Assembly: GCA_022820665.1 (NCBI GenBank)
Contig: JAJEFB010000020.1
Span: 1 to 64,000, forward strand
Source of the DNA: Anaerolineae bacterium
GTDB lineage: Bacteria > Chloroflexota > Anaerolineae > Aggregatilineales > Phototrophicaceae
DNA length: 64,000 nt
Direction: 5' to 3'
How positions within the stretch are numbered: position 1 is the first letter of the stretch; the number at the start of each line of letters is the position of its first letter. Positions 8,651 to 17,071 of this stretch are shown here, piece by piece. The notes beneath the pieces are model-generated. The model was not told the DNA's origin, ran no database searches, and worked only from the letters and a program-made list of their open reading frames with translations. The position numbers were made by a program, and so were the translations under genes.

Positions 8651-8691
8651 TTTTGCCGAGGCTTCCCTAAGCAAGCCATACGATTCGCTGA

Positions 8692-8719
8692 AAACGGGTG
8701 GGCGCAAACCCGCCCGTTT
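8692..8719 (+). terminator. Hairpin after the second orphan binding protein
   Basis: AAACGGGTGGG (8692-8702) pairs with CCCGCCCGTTT (8709-8719) around a 6-base loop, one G-T wobble, followed by CCTTTT. It lies 41 bp after the stop and 33 bp before the nucleoside hydrolase start, so it could terminate or attenuate read-through between the two genes. Confidence 0.6.
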
Positions 8720-8751
8720 CCTTTTGCGATAAACCGAAGGACGAATCCCAG

Positions 8752-9678
8752 ATGACATTCCCTAAACTGAGCGAACAATTCCGCATCAGCCGCTTGGGCG
8801 CCCCCGCCGGCAAAGCGCGCATTGTACTCGATACCGATACCTATAACGAAATTGACGACCAGTTCGCGCTTACGTACGCGCTGCTCTCGCCGGACAAGCT
8901 CTCTGTTGAAGCGATTTACGCCGCGCCCTTCCACAACAGCCGCTCAGCGGGACCGGGCGATGGCATGGAAAAGAGCTATGACGAGATCCTGCGCTTGCTG
9001 GATTTTTTGGGGCGTTCAGCAGATGGCTTCGCCTTCCGCGGATCCACTGAATACCTGGGCAGCGAGCGGCAGCCGCAAGACAACGCCGCGGTCCGTGATT
9101 TGATCGACAAGGCGCTTGCCAGCCCGGCCGATGACCCGCTCTATGTGGTTGCCATCGGCGCCATCACCAATGTCGCTTCGGCCTTGCTGCTGGAACCGGA
9201 GATCATCAAAAAGATCGTGGTAGTCTGGCTGGGCGGGCATCATTTGAATTGGCCGCATACGCGCGAGTTCAACCTGGCGCAGGATGTGCCGGCGGCACAG
9301 GTCGCGCTCGACAGCGGCGTGCCCTTTGTGATTGTGCCCTGCATGGGCGTGACCTCTCACCTGCTGACCACGCTGCCGGAGTTGCAGTCAACCATCGGCG
9401 GGACCAATCCGGTTGGCGATTATCTCTGCCAGATCTTCAAAGAATATCGTCCCGATTCTTTCGGAGCGTCCAGCGTGATATGGGATATCTCGACCATTGC
9501 CTGGCTGCTCAACAGCGATTGGGCGCCGAGCGATCTGGTACATAGTCCCGTGCTTACCGATCAAGTCACCTGGAGCGTCGATCAATCGCGGCATCTGGTT
9601 CGGGTCGCCAACTTTGTCCATCGCGATCCTATCTTCCGCGACTTATTCAAGAAAATCCGGGCGCTGGGAAGCAACTGA
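8752..9678 (+). CDS. Nucleoside hydrolase (inosine-uridine type)
   Basis: 308 residues from the ATG at 8752, with GAAGGA about 10 bp upstream; an in-frame GTG at 8698 lies inside the preceding hairpin and is rejected. The calcium-binding aspartate cluster of the family is visible as DTDTYNEIDDQFAL (residues about 24-37). The VAIGAITNVASALL block and the later HLNWPHTREFNLAQD segment are also typical. The enzyme would hydrolyse the N-glycosidic bond of ribonucleosides to base plus ribose in the cytoplasm. It fits a salvage role beside the binding proteins and the xanthine-dehydrogenase-type enzyme, which could use released purines, but this link is inference. Confidence 0.88.
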   Translation: MTFPKLSEQFRISRLGAPAGKARIVLDTDTYNEIDDQFALTYALLSPDKLSVEAIYAAPFHNSRSAGPGDGMEKSYDEILRLLDFLGRSADGFAFRGSTEYLGSERQPQDNAAVRDLIDKALASPADDPLYVVAIGAITNVASALLLEPEIIKKIVVVWLGGHHLNWPHTREFNLAQDVPAAQVALDSGVPFVIVPCMGVTSHLLTTLPELQSTIGGTNPVGDYLCQIFKEYRPDSFGASSVIWDISTIAWLLNSDWAPSDLVHSPVLTDQVTWSVDQSRHLVRVANFVHRDPIFRDLFKKIRALGSN

Positions 9679-9920
9679 AAACTAGAGCTGCTGGCTATAC
9701 TCTCGATCTTCAGCGCCGCTCGCCAAGACCAAAATCGTTAGAATCGCGCATTCTCTCGTTGACAGACCAATACCCCTAAGTTTTAGGGACTTATACAGCT
9801 TCAAAGGTCAATTACACTTGATAGTGAGCAGGACCAATTTCGTTGGACGATAGCAATGATAGATTGCCAACTTCCGTTCGTTCAACGTATTAGCAAACAG
9901 GCGAAACCTAGGAGGATAAA

Positions 9921-10475
9921 ATGTCGATAACTCAGGTTACTTTGAACAGCAATTTTGTTTTCGATGAGCCCGGAGCCCTTACCACGTTAGAGAAAGCGCA
10001 GGATTTCTTCTTTCGCGCCGAACTGAGTGATAGGCTCCAGCAGATTTGGGACTCGATTAAGCATTTGCCTCTAGATAAAGCCCTGAAGATTGTGAAGACT
10101 GTCGCGATCATCGTAGGAGTTGTTCTACTGAGTCAAAATATCTCAATCACTGGGATTCTTGCACTAGCGGGTTCAATTGCTGGTTTGCTTTTTGCGGCAA
10201 TCACCAACGTTTTGGTTTGGTGCATATATATCCCGCTCTATGCATTCAGGAGTTCTTACTTCGCTCATAGCGTCATACTCGCCCTAGGACTGGCCTGGAT
10301 CGGTGTCAGTCCAATTGTCGCTCTCGTTTTCAGCCCGATGCTTTTGATTGGCATCCGTTTTCTGGAGCAATCAGACTTGGCTAAGAAAAAACTTGACGTT
10401 GTCTTTAGTCCCGTCGGTGAAGGCATCCGGAAACTTGCGGGCTATGTCGCTGGCTTCGTCGGCGAAGCCTTCTAG
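9921..10475 (+). CDS. Hypothetical membrane protein
   Basis: 184 residues, with AGGAGG 8 bp before the ATG. A soluble N-terminus of about 60 residues is followed by three or four hydrophobic segments (around residues 60-80, 82-110, 115-130 and 133-145), then an amphipathic charged C-terminus. The base composition is more AT-rich than its neighbours. I do not recognise the family. It converges with the molybdoenzyme gene. Confidence 0.6.
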   Translation: MSITQVTLNSNFVFDEPGALTTLEKAQDFFFRAELSDRLQQIWDSIKHLPLDKALKIVKTVAIIVGVVLLSQNISITGILALAGSIAGLLFAAITNVLVWCIYIPLYAFRSSYFAHSVILALGLAWIGVSPIVALVFSPMLLIGIRFLEQSDLAKKKLDVVFSPVGEGIRKLAGYVAGFVGEAF

Positions 10476-10521
10476 CTGCTTCGCAGCTTAAACAACGAGG
10501 GACATGCGTTAGACACGAGCA

Positions 10522-10541
10522 GGGCGACACATGTGTCGCCC
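10522..10541. repeat. Perfect GGGCGAC palindrome between convergent genes
   Basis: GGGCGACACATGTGTCGCCC is a perfect 20-bp palindrome in the gap between two convergent genes. Its GGGCGAC/GTCGCCC arms match the palindromic repeat family scattered in other intergenic gaps of this window. It may act as a bidirectional transcription barrier, though no T-run follows on either strand. Confidence 0.55.
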
Positions 10542-10567
10542 ATTTCCAATACGTTGCAGAGAGTTGC

Positions 10568-13351
10568 CTAGCTCTTCCCGTTTGAGCCATTGCGCCCGTT
10601 GGATCGCCGAACCGGCCGCTTGCGCGGCAGCTTCATGGGCAATTTATGCCGCCGCACCCCATCGAACTGGTAGAGCGCGTTGGCGACGGCGCCCGCTGTT
10701 GGCACCAGGCCAATCTCGCCGACGCCTTTCGCGCCATAAGGTCCATAGGGATCGGGCACTTCGACGCCGATGACTTCCATTTCCGGCATATCCCTGGCGC
10801 GCAGGATGCCGCATTTGCGCAGCATGGTGCTCTTGGGCCGGCCATCTTCCATCGGCAAGTCCTCGCTGATGGCGTAACCCAGACCCATATGGATCGAGCC
10901 TTCCAGTTGGCCCTCGAAGAGCGTGGGGTTGAAGATCTTGCCGGCGTCATGCGCGGCGATGATCTTTTCCACTTGTCCAGCCTCGTCCAGAATCACCACT
11001 TGCGTGGCGTAGCTGTAGCTGTAATGAGTGTAGACCTTCTCGACCATAGCGCCGGGCTTGGTGGTCCAATCCACCGTGAATGCGCCGACGTAGCGCTTGC
11101 CGACCAGTTCCTCCAGGGAGTGCTTCTTCAGGTCGGCTTTGAACTCGCGGCAGGCGTCGATAATGGCGTTGCCAATCAGCGAGGTCGCCCGCGAAGCGGT
11201 GGTCATGCCGGTCACCATCTCGGAATTGGTCTCGACGCGGACCTCAACCAGCGCCGGATCAAGGCCGGTTTCGGTCACCAGCGCCTGCACCGCCATGGTA
11301 TGCACGCCTTGTCCCATCTCGGTCCAGCCGTGGTCGATGATAACCTTGACGGGTCCCCCCCATCCCCCGGCCCCTTCCCCCACAGGGAGGGAAGGGGGAG
11401 CCTTTTGCTTTGAAGTCTCTCCCTCTTTATGGGGGAGGGATTTAGGGTGGGGGACAACGCTGACAGTCACCTGGGACGAATCCGGCATGCCATTGCCGAT
11501 GCCGGTGTTCTTGATGCCACAAGCGATGCCGGCGAACCTGGCGTTGCGGAATTCGTTCTTGACCGCTTCCAGCGTGGCTTTAGCGCCAGCGCCCGCTTCA
11601 ATGACCTGACCGGTGGCGGTCATATCACCGTCATCCAGCGCGTTTTTGTAGCGGAATTCCCAACGGTCGAAGCCACCCTGTTCACAAAGATCGTCAATGC
11701 AGCTTTCCAGGGCGAAGGCGGTTTGATTGACGCCGAAACCGCGCATGGCGCCGCAGGGCAGGTTGTTGGTATAGACCGCCGTGCTTTCGATATCGGTGAC
11801 CGGGAAATTGTAAGCGCCGGTGGCATGGCCCGCCGAGCGTTCCAGCACCTTCATGCCGACCGAGGCGTAAGCGCCGGTATCGCCCACGAAACGCCCTTTG
11901 CAGAAGGTCAACATGCCATTCTCGTCGCAGCCGATGGTGTACTCCATCCAGATCGGATGGCGCTTGGGGTGCATGATGATTGATTCGTCGCGAGTCAGGC
12001 GCACTTTCACCGGCTCGCCCATCAGATAAGCCGCCAGCGCCGCGTGACCCTGTACCGAGAGATCTTCCTTGCCGCCGAACGCGCCGCCGTTTGAGACTAA
12101 AATGACGTTCACATCGGCTTGCGGCAAGCCGAGCAGCTTGGCGATTTGCACGCGATCTTCAAAGACGCCCTGCCCCTGGGATAGCACTGTTATTCCACCC
12201 CCCTCGGCCCCCCCATAGCTATGGGGGGAAGATTGAAGTGAAGTTCCAAGTCCCCCCTGATGCTTCGGGGGGGATTTAGGGGGGGTAGGATAAGCGATGC
12301 AGGCTTCAGGTTCCATGAAGCCGTGTTCGATCATCTGCGTCTCGTAAACGCCGGTGGTGGTGTATGCCGATTCCGCCATTGCCGTTTCAAGATCGCCGCG
12401 ATTGGTGATGGATTGCGAAAGGACGTTGCCGCCTTCGTGCACTGAGGGGCTTTCGGCGCCCAGCGCGGCGTGCATATCGGTGACCGCTTCCAGCACTTCG
12501 TAGTCAATCTCGATCAACTCCACCGCTTCCCGCGCAATGGCGTCGCTTTCCGCGACCACAAGCGCCAGCACATCGCCGACATAGCGCGTGGTTTCACCGA
12601 CGCCGATCATCAGCGGCCAGTCCTGCTTTATCAAGCCAATATGCCTGTCGCCCGGCACATCGTCCGCAGTGAAGATGCGGGTGACGCCCGGATGCGCCAA
12701 TGCTGCGCTCAGGTCCATTGACCTAACGACCGCGCGCGGATGATCGCTGAACTTCAGCGCGCCGATCCGCATGCCCTCCATGCGGATGTCATCCACATAG
12801 CGATGCTGCCCCAGCACCAGATCGCCCGCCTGATACTTGGGCAAGCGCGAACCGATGCGCCCGTCGCATTCCGGAATCGGCACTTCTTCTTCGTTGCGAA
12901 TGGCATCGGCGGCCGTCTCAATCGCGTTGACGATTTTCTTGTAACCGGTACAGCGGCAGAGATGCGGCGTCAGCGCCTTTTCGATCTCGGCGCGCGAAGG
13001 ATCGGGATTGCGGTTGATCAAGTTATTGGCTTGCATGACAATGCCGGGGATACAGAAACCGCATTGTACGCCGCCCTCGGTGACAAAGGCATTGGCGAAA
13101 ACGTTCTGCCGATATTCGCCCAGCCCTTCGGTGGTCGTCACGGACTTGCCGGCGATCTTTTCCATTTTGGTGACGCAGGAGAGCAAAGCCTTGTCATCGA
13201 CCTGCACCACGCAGCAGCCGCAAGCGGCTTGTGGGGCGCAACCGTCTTTGGGGGAGATGATGCCCATGTCCTCGCGCAGGACGTTCATCAGCGGGCGGGC
13301 GGGGTCGCCGTCGTACTGTGTCATTTCACCGTTAAGCATGAATTCAATCAT
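10568..13351 (-). CDS. Fused xanthine-dehydrogenase-type molybdenum hydroxylase (2Fe-2S plus Mo subunit)
   Basis: 927 residues in one frame. Residues 1-160 are the two 2Fe-2S domains: a plant-ferredoxin-like cluster (Cys in DGCAPQAACGCC and a later SC) and the all-helical cluster (QCGFCIPG ... HLCRCTGY). Residues about 165-920 are the aldehyde oxidase/xanthine dehydrogenase a/b-hammerhead and molybdopterin-binding domains (GGAFGGKEDLS, AMRGFGVNQ, GWTEMGQG, GAKGVGEIG). There is no FAD domain here or in the neighbours. The iron-sulfur/Mo fusion without FAD and the overall sequence resemble the so-called selenium-dependent xanthine dehydrogenase group. Two segments, at about residues 353-386 and 632-667, are low-complexity, match intergenic-type repeats and are out of character with the fold; without them the length would be near 860. 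The frame stays open through both. Substrate (xanthine or another heteroaromatic) is not provable. Confidence 0.85.
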   Translation of the reverse strand: MIEFMLNGEMTQYDGDPARPLMNVLREDMGIISPKDGCAPQAACGCCVVQVDDKALLSCVTKMEKIAGKSVTTTEGLGEYRQNVFANAFVTEGGVQCGFCIPGIVMQANNLINRNPDPSRAEIEKALTPHLCRCTGYKKIVNAIETAADAIRNEEEVPIPECDGRIGSRLPKYQAGDLVLGQHRYVDDIRMEGMRIGALKFSDHPRAVVRSMDLSAALAHPGVTRIFTADDVPGDRHIGLIKQDWPLMIGVGETTRYVGDVLALVVAESDAIAREAVELIEIDYEVLEAVTDMHAALGAESPSVHEGGNVLSQSITNRGDLETAMAESAYTTTGVYETQMIEHGFMEPEACIAYPTPPKSPPKHQGGLGTSLQSSPHSYGGAEGGGITVLSQGQGVFEDRVQIAKLLGLPQADVNVILVSNGGAFGGKEDLSVQGHAALAAYLMGEPVKVRLTRDESIIMHPKRHPIWMEYTIGCDENGMLTFCKGRFVGDTGAYASVGMKVLERSAGHATGAYNFPVTDIESTAVYTNNLPCGAMRGFGVNQTAFALESCIDDLCEQGGFDRWEFRYKNALDDGDMTATGQVIEAGAGAKATLEAVKNEFRNARFAGIACGIKNTGIGNGMPDSSQVTVSVVPHPKSLPHKEGETSKQKAPPSLPVGEGAGGWGGPVKVIIDHGWTEMGQGVHTMAVQALVTETGLDPALVEVRVETNSEMVTGMTTASRATSLIGNAIIDACREFKADLKKHSLEELVGKRYVGAFTVDWTTKPGAMVEKVYTHYSYSYATQVVILDEAGQVEKIIAAHDAGKIFNPTLFEGQLEGSIHMGLGYAISEDLPMEDGRPKSTMLRKCGILRARDMPEMEVIGVEVPDPYGPYGAKGVGEIGLVPTAGAVANALYQFDGVRRHKLPMKLPRKRPVRRSNGRNGSNGKS
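11352..11456. repeat. In-frame repeat insertion inside the molybdoenzyme gene (1)
   Basis: The plus strand reads a C-rich arm (CCCCCATCCCCCGGCCCCTTC), then CAGGGAGGGAAGGGGGAG, a spacer, and CTCTTTATGGGGGAGGGATT. These imperfect complementary arms are typical of dispersed intergenic repeats. In the gene it encodes roughly residues 632-667, rich in Pro, Lys and Gly, between QVTVSV and VKVIIDHGW, which would normally be close together in the fold. Confidence 0.75.
12194..12288. repeat. In-frame repeat insertion inside the molybdoenzyme gene (2)
   Basis: Contains the perfect palindrome CCCCCCATAGCTATGGGGGG and the arms TCCCCCCTGATGCTTCGGGG and GGGATTTAGGGGGGGT. The encoded stretch (about residues 353-386, PPKSPPKHQGG-like) interrupts the path from EACIAYP to GITVLSQGQGVFED, which are contiguous in the family as I know it. 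It is about 32 codons and preserves the frame. Confidence 0.75.
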
Positions 13352-13994
13352 TTGAAGTGTCTCCTATCTAATATGCGTTCAGCACACCAGGCACTTTTCG
13401 ATAGGTTCACTCGACCTAACGCCGCGAGCCACGACCTGCGACTGTATTCACTATTATGGTAAGTTTTGCAGAATTTTTCAAATATTCATCTGTATTGATA
13501 GTGTATCTAAGTCGGTTGAAATTCTTTTGCCAGTACTCAAATGGATATCTTTTCCAAAATAAAAACGATTTTGTAGGGGCGGCTGTCAGGTAGTTGTTGT
13601 TCTTTGTTGCGACCGAAATGGATACGCTACCTCTTCATTTAATCACCGAGTACAACGAAGTTCACGCCGCCATTTGGAAGCAAATTGTATGGAAACATGC
13701 TCTCTCTCCCAAAACATCAAGCTGATCTGTGAATGCGCCGGATGCATTTACCCTAGTCACAAGCCAATTGGGGCAGCGCAACATCAAATCTAATATGACC
13801 GTATGCTCGTATCTTAGAATATCTGTTCAATTTGCCAATCGCTTTTCTCCAAATTTCAAAATCCAAATCCCTTTACAATTGCGAATAATCATTCAGATGT
13901 CGCTTCTTCTGTCGGCGCTCCATCACTCTGTCGCCCGCAGCCAGCCTTTTTGTTACAATCACCGGCATATCGGCTCTAGCAAAGGACAGCGAAA
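13352..13994. other. Intergenic region between molybdoenzyme and xylA
   Basis: About 640 bp without a convincing gene. The middle holds the MITE-like element listed separately (13499-13631). The remaining sequence is AT-rich and should contain the divergent promoters for both genes. A TACAAT hexamer at 13954-13959 lies 36 bp before the xylA start and may be its -10 box, but no good -35 partner was found. Confidence 0.5.
13499..13631. mobile_element. MITE-like element, copy 1
   Basis: The left end TAGTGTATCTAAGTCGGTTG and the right end CGACCGAAATGGATACGCTA form imperfect terminal inverted repeats. Inside, the segment CTGTCAGGTAGTTGTTGTTC is identical to the second copy at 30774-31000. A fragment of the GTAGGGGCG palindromic repeat (13572-13582) is nested inside. 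There is no coding capacity. The structure (short, inverted ends, non-coding, more than one copy) is that of a miniature inverted-repeat element. Confidence 0.7.
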
Positions 13995-15161
13995 ATGGCG
14001 GATTACACTCCCCGACCGGAACATAAATTCACCTTCGGCTTGTGGACAGTCGGCAATGTCGGCCGCGACCCCTTCGGCGCGCCCACCCGCGAGGCCATCT
14101 CGCCGGTGGAAATCGTGCGTATGCTGGCGGAGGTCGGCGCCTGGGGCGTCAACTTGCACGACAACGACTTGGTGCCCATCGACGCCACTACCGCCGAGCG
14201 CGACCAAATCGTCGCCGATTTCAAACGCGCCATGGACGAGGCTGGCATCGTCTGTCCCATGGCCACCACCAACCTCTTCTATGATCCCGCTTTCAAGGAT
14301 GGCGCTTTCACCAGCAATGACCCGGCCGTCCGCGCCTATGCCCTGCAGAAAACGATGCGCTCTATGGACCTGGGCGCGGCACTCGGCGCGGAGATCTATG
14401 TCTTCTGGGGCGGCCGCGAAGGCGCTGAATGCGACAGCGCCAAGAACCCGGCCGATGGCGTCAAGCGCATGCGCGACGCGGTCAACTTCTTGTGCGAGTA
14501 CTCCAAGGATAACGACTATGGCTATCGGTTTGCCCTGGAACCGAAACCCAATGAACCGCGCAGTGACATCTACTTCCCCACCGTCGGCAGCATGCTCGGT
14601 TTCATCGCCACCCTTGATGATCCCGAGATGGTCGGCGTCAACCCCGAGGTCGCCCACGAGCACATGGCGGGCTTGAACTTCATGCACGCTGTGGCCCAAG
14701 CCTGGGATGCCGGTAAGCTCTTCCATATCGACCTCAACGACCAGATGTTCGGCCGCTACGATCAAGACTTCCGCTTTGGCAGCATGATGCTCAAGCAGAA
14801 TTTCCATCTGGTGCGCTTCCTGGAAGATGTCGGCTATGACGGCAGCCGTCATTTCGACGCCCATGCCTATCGCAGTTCCCAATACGAAGACGTCAAGGAA
14901 TTCGCCCGCGGCTGCATGCGCTCCTACCTGGTCTTCAAAGAAAAAGCCGCGCAATTCAACGCCGATGCCGAAGTAAACGCACTGCTGGCGGAGATCAACG
15001 CCGACGATGGCAGCTACAGTTGGCTGGGGGACGGCTACAGCAAGGAAGCGGCCGACAAGCTCAAAGCGATCGCCTTTGATCGCGTCGGCATGGGCGCGCG
15101 CAACTTGCCCTATGAGCGGCTAGATCAGTTGACCTTTGATATTCTGATGGGCGTACGCTAA
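13995..15161 (+). CDS. xylA: Xylose isomerase
   Basis: 388 residues, the length of the shorter (actinobacterial-type) xylose isomerases. It converts D-xylose to D-xylulose in the cytoplasm. The catalytic histidine is in [10 protein letters not shown] (about residue 54). The metal ligands are visible in [23 protein letters not shown] and HIDLNDQ, with a further site at FDAHAYRS. The ATG follows a short AG-rich stretch. The gene is followed by a strong hairpin and then xylB in the same direction, an expected operon. Confidence 0.96.
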   Translation: MADYTPRPEHKFTFGLWTVGNVGRDPFGAPTREAISPVEIVRMLAEVGAWGVNLHDNDLVPIDATTAERDQIVADFKRAMDEAGIVCPMATTNLFYDPAFKDGAFTSNDPAVRAYALQKTMRSMDLGAALGAEIYVFWGGREGAECDSAKNPADGVKRMRDAVNFLCEYSKDNDYGYRFALEPKPNEPRSDIYFPTVGSMLGFIATLDDPEMVGVNPEVAHEHMAGLNFMHAVAQAWDAGKLFHIDLNDQMFGRYDQDFRFGSMMLKQNFHLVRFLEDVGYDGSRHFDAHAYRSSQYEDVKEFARGCMRSYLVFKEKAAQFNADAEVNALLAEINADDGSYSWLGDGYSKEAADKLKAIAFDRVGMGARNLPYERLDQLTFDILMGVR

Positions 15162-15176
15162 GAAAATCCCCGCCGC

Positions 15177-15206
15177 AAGTCCCTTCCCATTGATGGGAAG
15201 GGACTT
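15177..15206 (+). terminator. Intercistronic hairpin between xylA and xylB
   Basis: AAGTCCCTTCCCAT (15177-15190) and its exact reverse complement (15193-15206) flank a 2-base centre, a perfect 14-bp inverted repeat starting 15 bp after the xylA stop. No clear T-run follows. It may stabilise the xylA 3' end or reduce xylB expression rather than fully terminate. Confidence 0.65.
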
Positions 15207-15282
15207 GTGATAGATCTCGTCGCTGAGAGACTCCCCTTCCCTCATTTTGGGGCATGGGGACCAACAACAGAAAGGAAATACC

Positions 15283-16767
15283 ATGCCCTGTCTCATGGGA
15301 CTCGATATCAGCACCACCGGCGCCAAAGCGCTGATCATTGACGAGACCGGCGGCGTCATTGCCGTCGCCAATACTCCTCAGCCGATCAGCCAGCCCCAAC
15401 CGCTCTGGAGCGAGCAGCACCCGGCCGATTGGTGGGACGGCATCGTCAAGAGCATTCGCGCGGCTTTGGCGGACTCCGGCTTGAGCGGCGACGACATCAG
15501 CGCCATCGGACTGACGGGACAGATGCACGGTCTGGTTCTGCTTGACAGCCAGGGCGAGGCGCTGCGGCCGTCGATCCTCTGGAACGACCAGCGCACGCAG
15601 TCACAATGCGGCTATATGACCGAAGCCGTCGGCGCGCGACGGCTGCTGGAATTGACCGGCAATCCTGCGCTGACGGGCTTCACCGCGCCCAAGATTCTCT
15701 GGGTGCGCGACCACGAGCCGGATGTCTACGCGAAAGCGGCGCAGGTCCTGCTGCCCAAAGACTACATCCGCTACAAGCTGACCGACACCTACGCGACGGA
15801 TTTAGCCGGGGCCTCCGGGACTTCCCTGCTCAACGTGGCCGAGCGCGCCTGGTCGCAGGACGTTCTGGACGCGCTGGAGATCCCGGCAGCGTGGCTGCCG
15901 CCGGTCCACGAGGGCACACAGGTGACATCGCGGATCAGCGCGGCGGCCGCGGCGGCCACCGGCCTCAGCGCCGGCACGCCGGTTGTCGGCGGCGGCGGCG
16001 ATCAAGCCGCGGGAGCCATCGGCATGGGCTGTGTCAGGCCGGAGCTGATCGGCGTCACAGTTGGCACATCCGGCGTGGTCTTCGCCCCTCTCAGCAGCTA
16101 CGCCTACGAGCCGGAGGGTCGTTTGCACGCCTTTTGTCACGCCGTGCCCGGCACTTGGCACTTCATGGGCGTCATGTTGAGCGCCGCTGGCAGCTTGCAA
16201 TGGTACAAGGATACCTTTGCCGCCGATATGGATTATGACAGCTTGCTGGCGGAAGCGGCGGCGGTCCCGGCCGGCAGCGAGGGACTCTTCTTCTTGCCCT
16301 ATCTCACCGGCGAGCGCACGCCGCATCCCGACCCGCTGGCGCGGGGCGCTTTCATCGGCATCACCAGCCGCCATAGCCGCGGCCACATGACCCGCGCTGT
16401 GCTGGAAGGCGTCGCCTTCGGTTTGAAAGATTCCTTCACGCTCGTAGACCAGGTCGGATTGCCCGAGGAATTTGAAGTACGCATCAGCGGCGGCGGCGCC
16501 AAGAGCCCGATCTGGCAGGGTATCATCGCCGATGTGCTGGGCGCGCCCTTGGTCAACATCAACACCACCGAAGGCGGGGCATTTGGCGCGGCGGTCCTGG
16601 CCTCTGTCGCCGCGGGCGTCTTCGACGATGTCGCCTCCGCCTGCGCGGCCATGATTCAGACAGGCGAGCAAGTCGCCGTCGGCGAGAATGCGCCAATCTA
16701 CGCCGAGCGCTACGAAATCTATCAGTCGCTCTATCCGACGCTGAAGGAAACCTTCGCCAGGCTGTAG
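15283..16767 (+). CDS. xylB: Xylulokinase
   Basis: 494 residues from the ATG at 15283, with AAAGGAAA upstream; the longer frame from 15247 runs into the leader and is rejected. This is an FGGY-family kinase: phosphate-binding GLDISTTGAKALIID at the N-terminus, GQMHGLVLLD (residues about 80-89), the DYIRYKLT block, GGGGDQAAGAIGMG, and the C-terminal ATP-binding ISGGGAKSPIWQ. It phosphorylates D-xylulose to xylulose 5-phosphate, feeding the pentose phosphate pathway. Its position directly after xylA fixes the substrate with good confidence. Confidence 0.95.
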   Translation: MPCLMGLDISTTGAKALIIDETGGVIAVANTPQPISQPQPLWSEQHPADWWDGIVKSIRAALADSGLSGDDISAIGLTGQMHGLVLLDSQGEALRPSILWNDQRTQSQCGYMTEAVGARRLLELTGNPALTGFTAPKILWVRDHEPDVYAKAAQVLLPKDYIRYKLTDTYATDLAGASGTSLLNVAERAWSQDVLDALEIPAAWLPPVHEGTQVTSRISAAAAAATGLSAGTPVVGGGGDQAAGAIGMGCVRPELIGVTVGTSGVVFAPLSSYAYEPEGRLHAFCHAVPGTWHFMGVMLSAAGSLQWYKDTFAADMDYDSLLAEAAAVPAGSEGLFFLPYLTGERTPHPDPLARGAFIGITSRHSRGHMTRAVLEGVAFGLKDSFTLVDQVGLPEEFEVRISGGGAKSPIWQGIIADVLGAPLVNINTTEGGAFGAAVLASVAAGVFDDVASACAAMIQTGEQVAVGENAPIYAERYEIYQSLYPTLKETFARL

Positions 16768-16770
16768 GAG

Positions 16771-17007
16771 TTATCCGACCAAAGCTAATTGGGCTAAGCG
16801 CCGGATCGCCCCCGCAATTTCCAAAATCAAAGCGCGCGTATCAAGCGAATCGCGTATGCGCATGTTGCTGTCGCGATCGTTCCCGACCTTGTCATCGGCT
16901 TTTGCTGAAATAATGCGGATTTGCGATAGTTGGGCGGTCTGATACAATGCCTGCGCTTTGGAGTCCTTCGTTGAATCAACCCGTGTTGAAACAAGAGTCA
17001 GGAGTGC
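16771..17007 (-). pseudogene. Possible antisense gene remnant
   Basis: The reverse strand is open from a stop-bounded start at 17007 to a TAA at 16771-16773, 78 codons with no good start until an internal ATG. The translation is well mixed and helical-looking ([32 protein letters not shown]). It may be the C-terminal remnant of a lost gene or chance. No family was recognised, and the stretch overlaps the predicted promoter region of the sugar operon. Confidence 0.25.
16921..16948 (+). promoter_or_regulatory. Predicted promoter of the sugar ABC operon
   Basis: TTGCGA (16921-16926) and TACAAT (16943-16948) are spaced by 16 bp, about 125 bp upstream of the binding-protein start, leaving room for a 5' untranslated leader. 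Pattern-based only. Confidence 0.4.
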
Positions 17008-17071
17008 CTATGCCAGGGATATTGATCAAGTCGTTTCACAATTTCGTCCAATCAGTCTACGGAGACAAATC

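Noticed and set aside
7352..8758. 468-codon minus-strand open frame opposite the second orphan binding protein
   Set aside because: Same shadow pattern; composition is unnatural and it covers the real gene plus its hairpin.
9759..9788. Promoter for the 9921 membrane-protein gene from TTGACA at 9759-9764
   Set aside because: No acceptable -10 box lies 16-18 bp downstream; only a small CCCTAA/TTAGGG inverted repeat is there.
15177..15206. Reading the xylA-xylB hairpin as a full terminator
   Set aside because: No T-run follows on the plus strand, and xylA and xylB are in one direction only 121 bp apart, so full termination would uncouple a likely operon.
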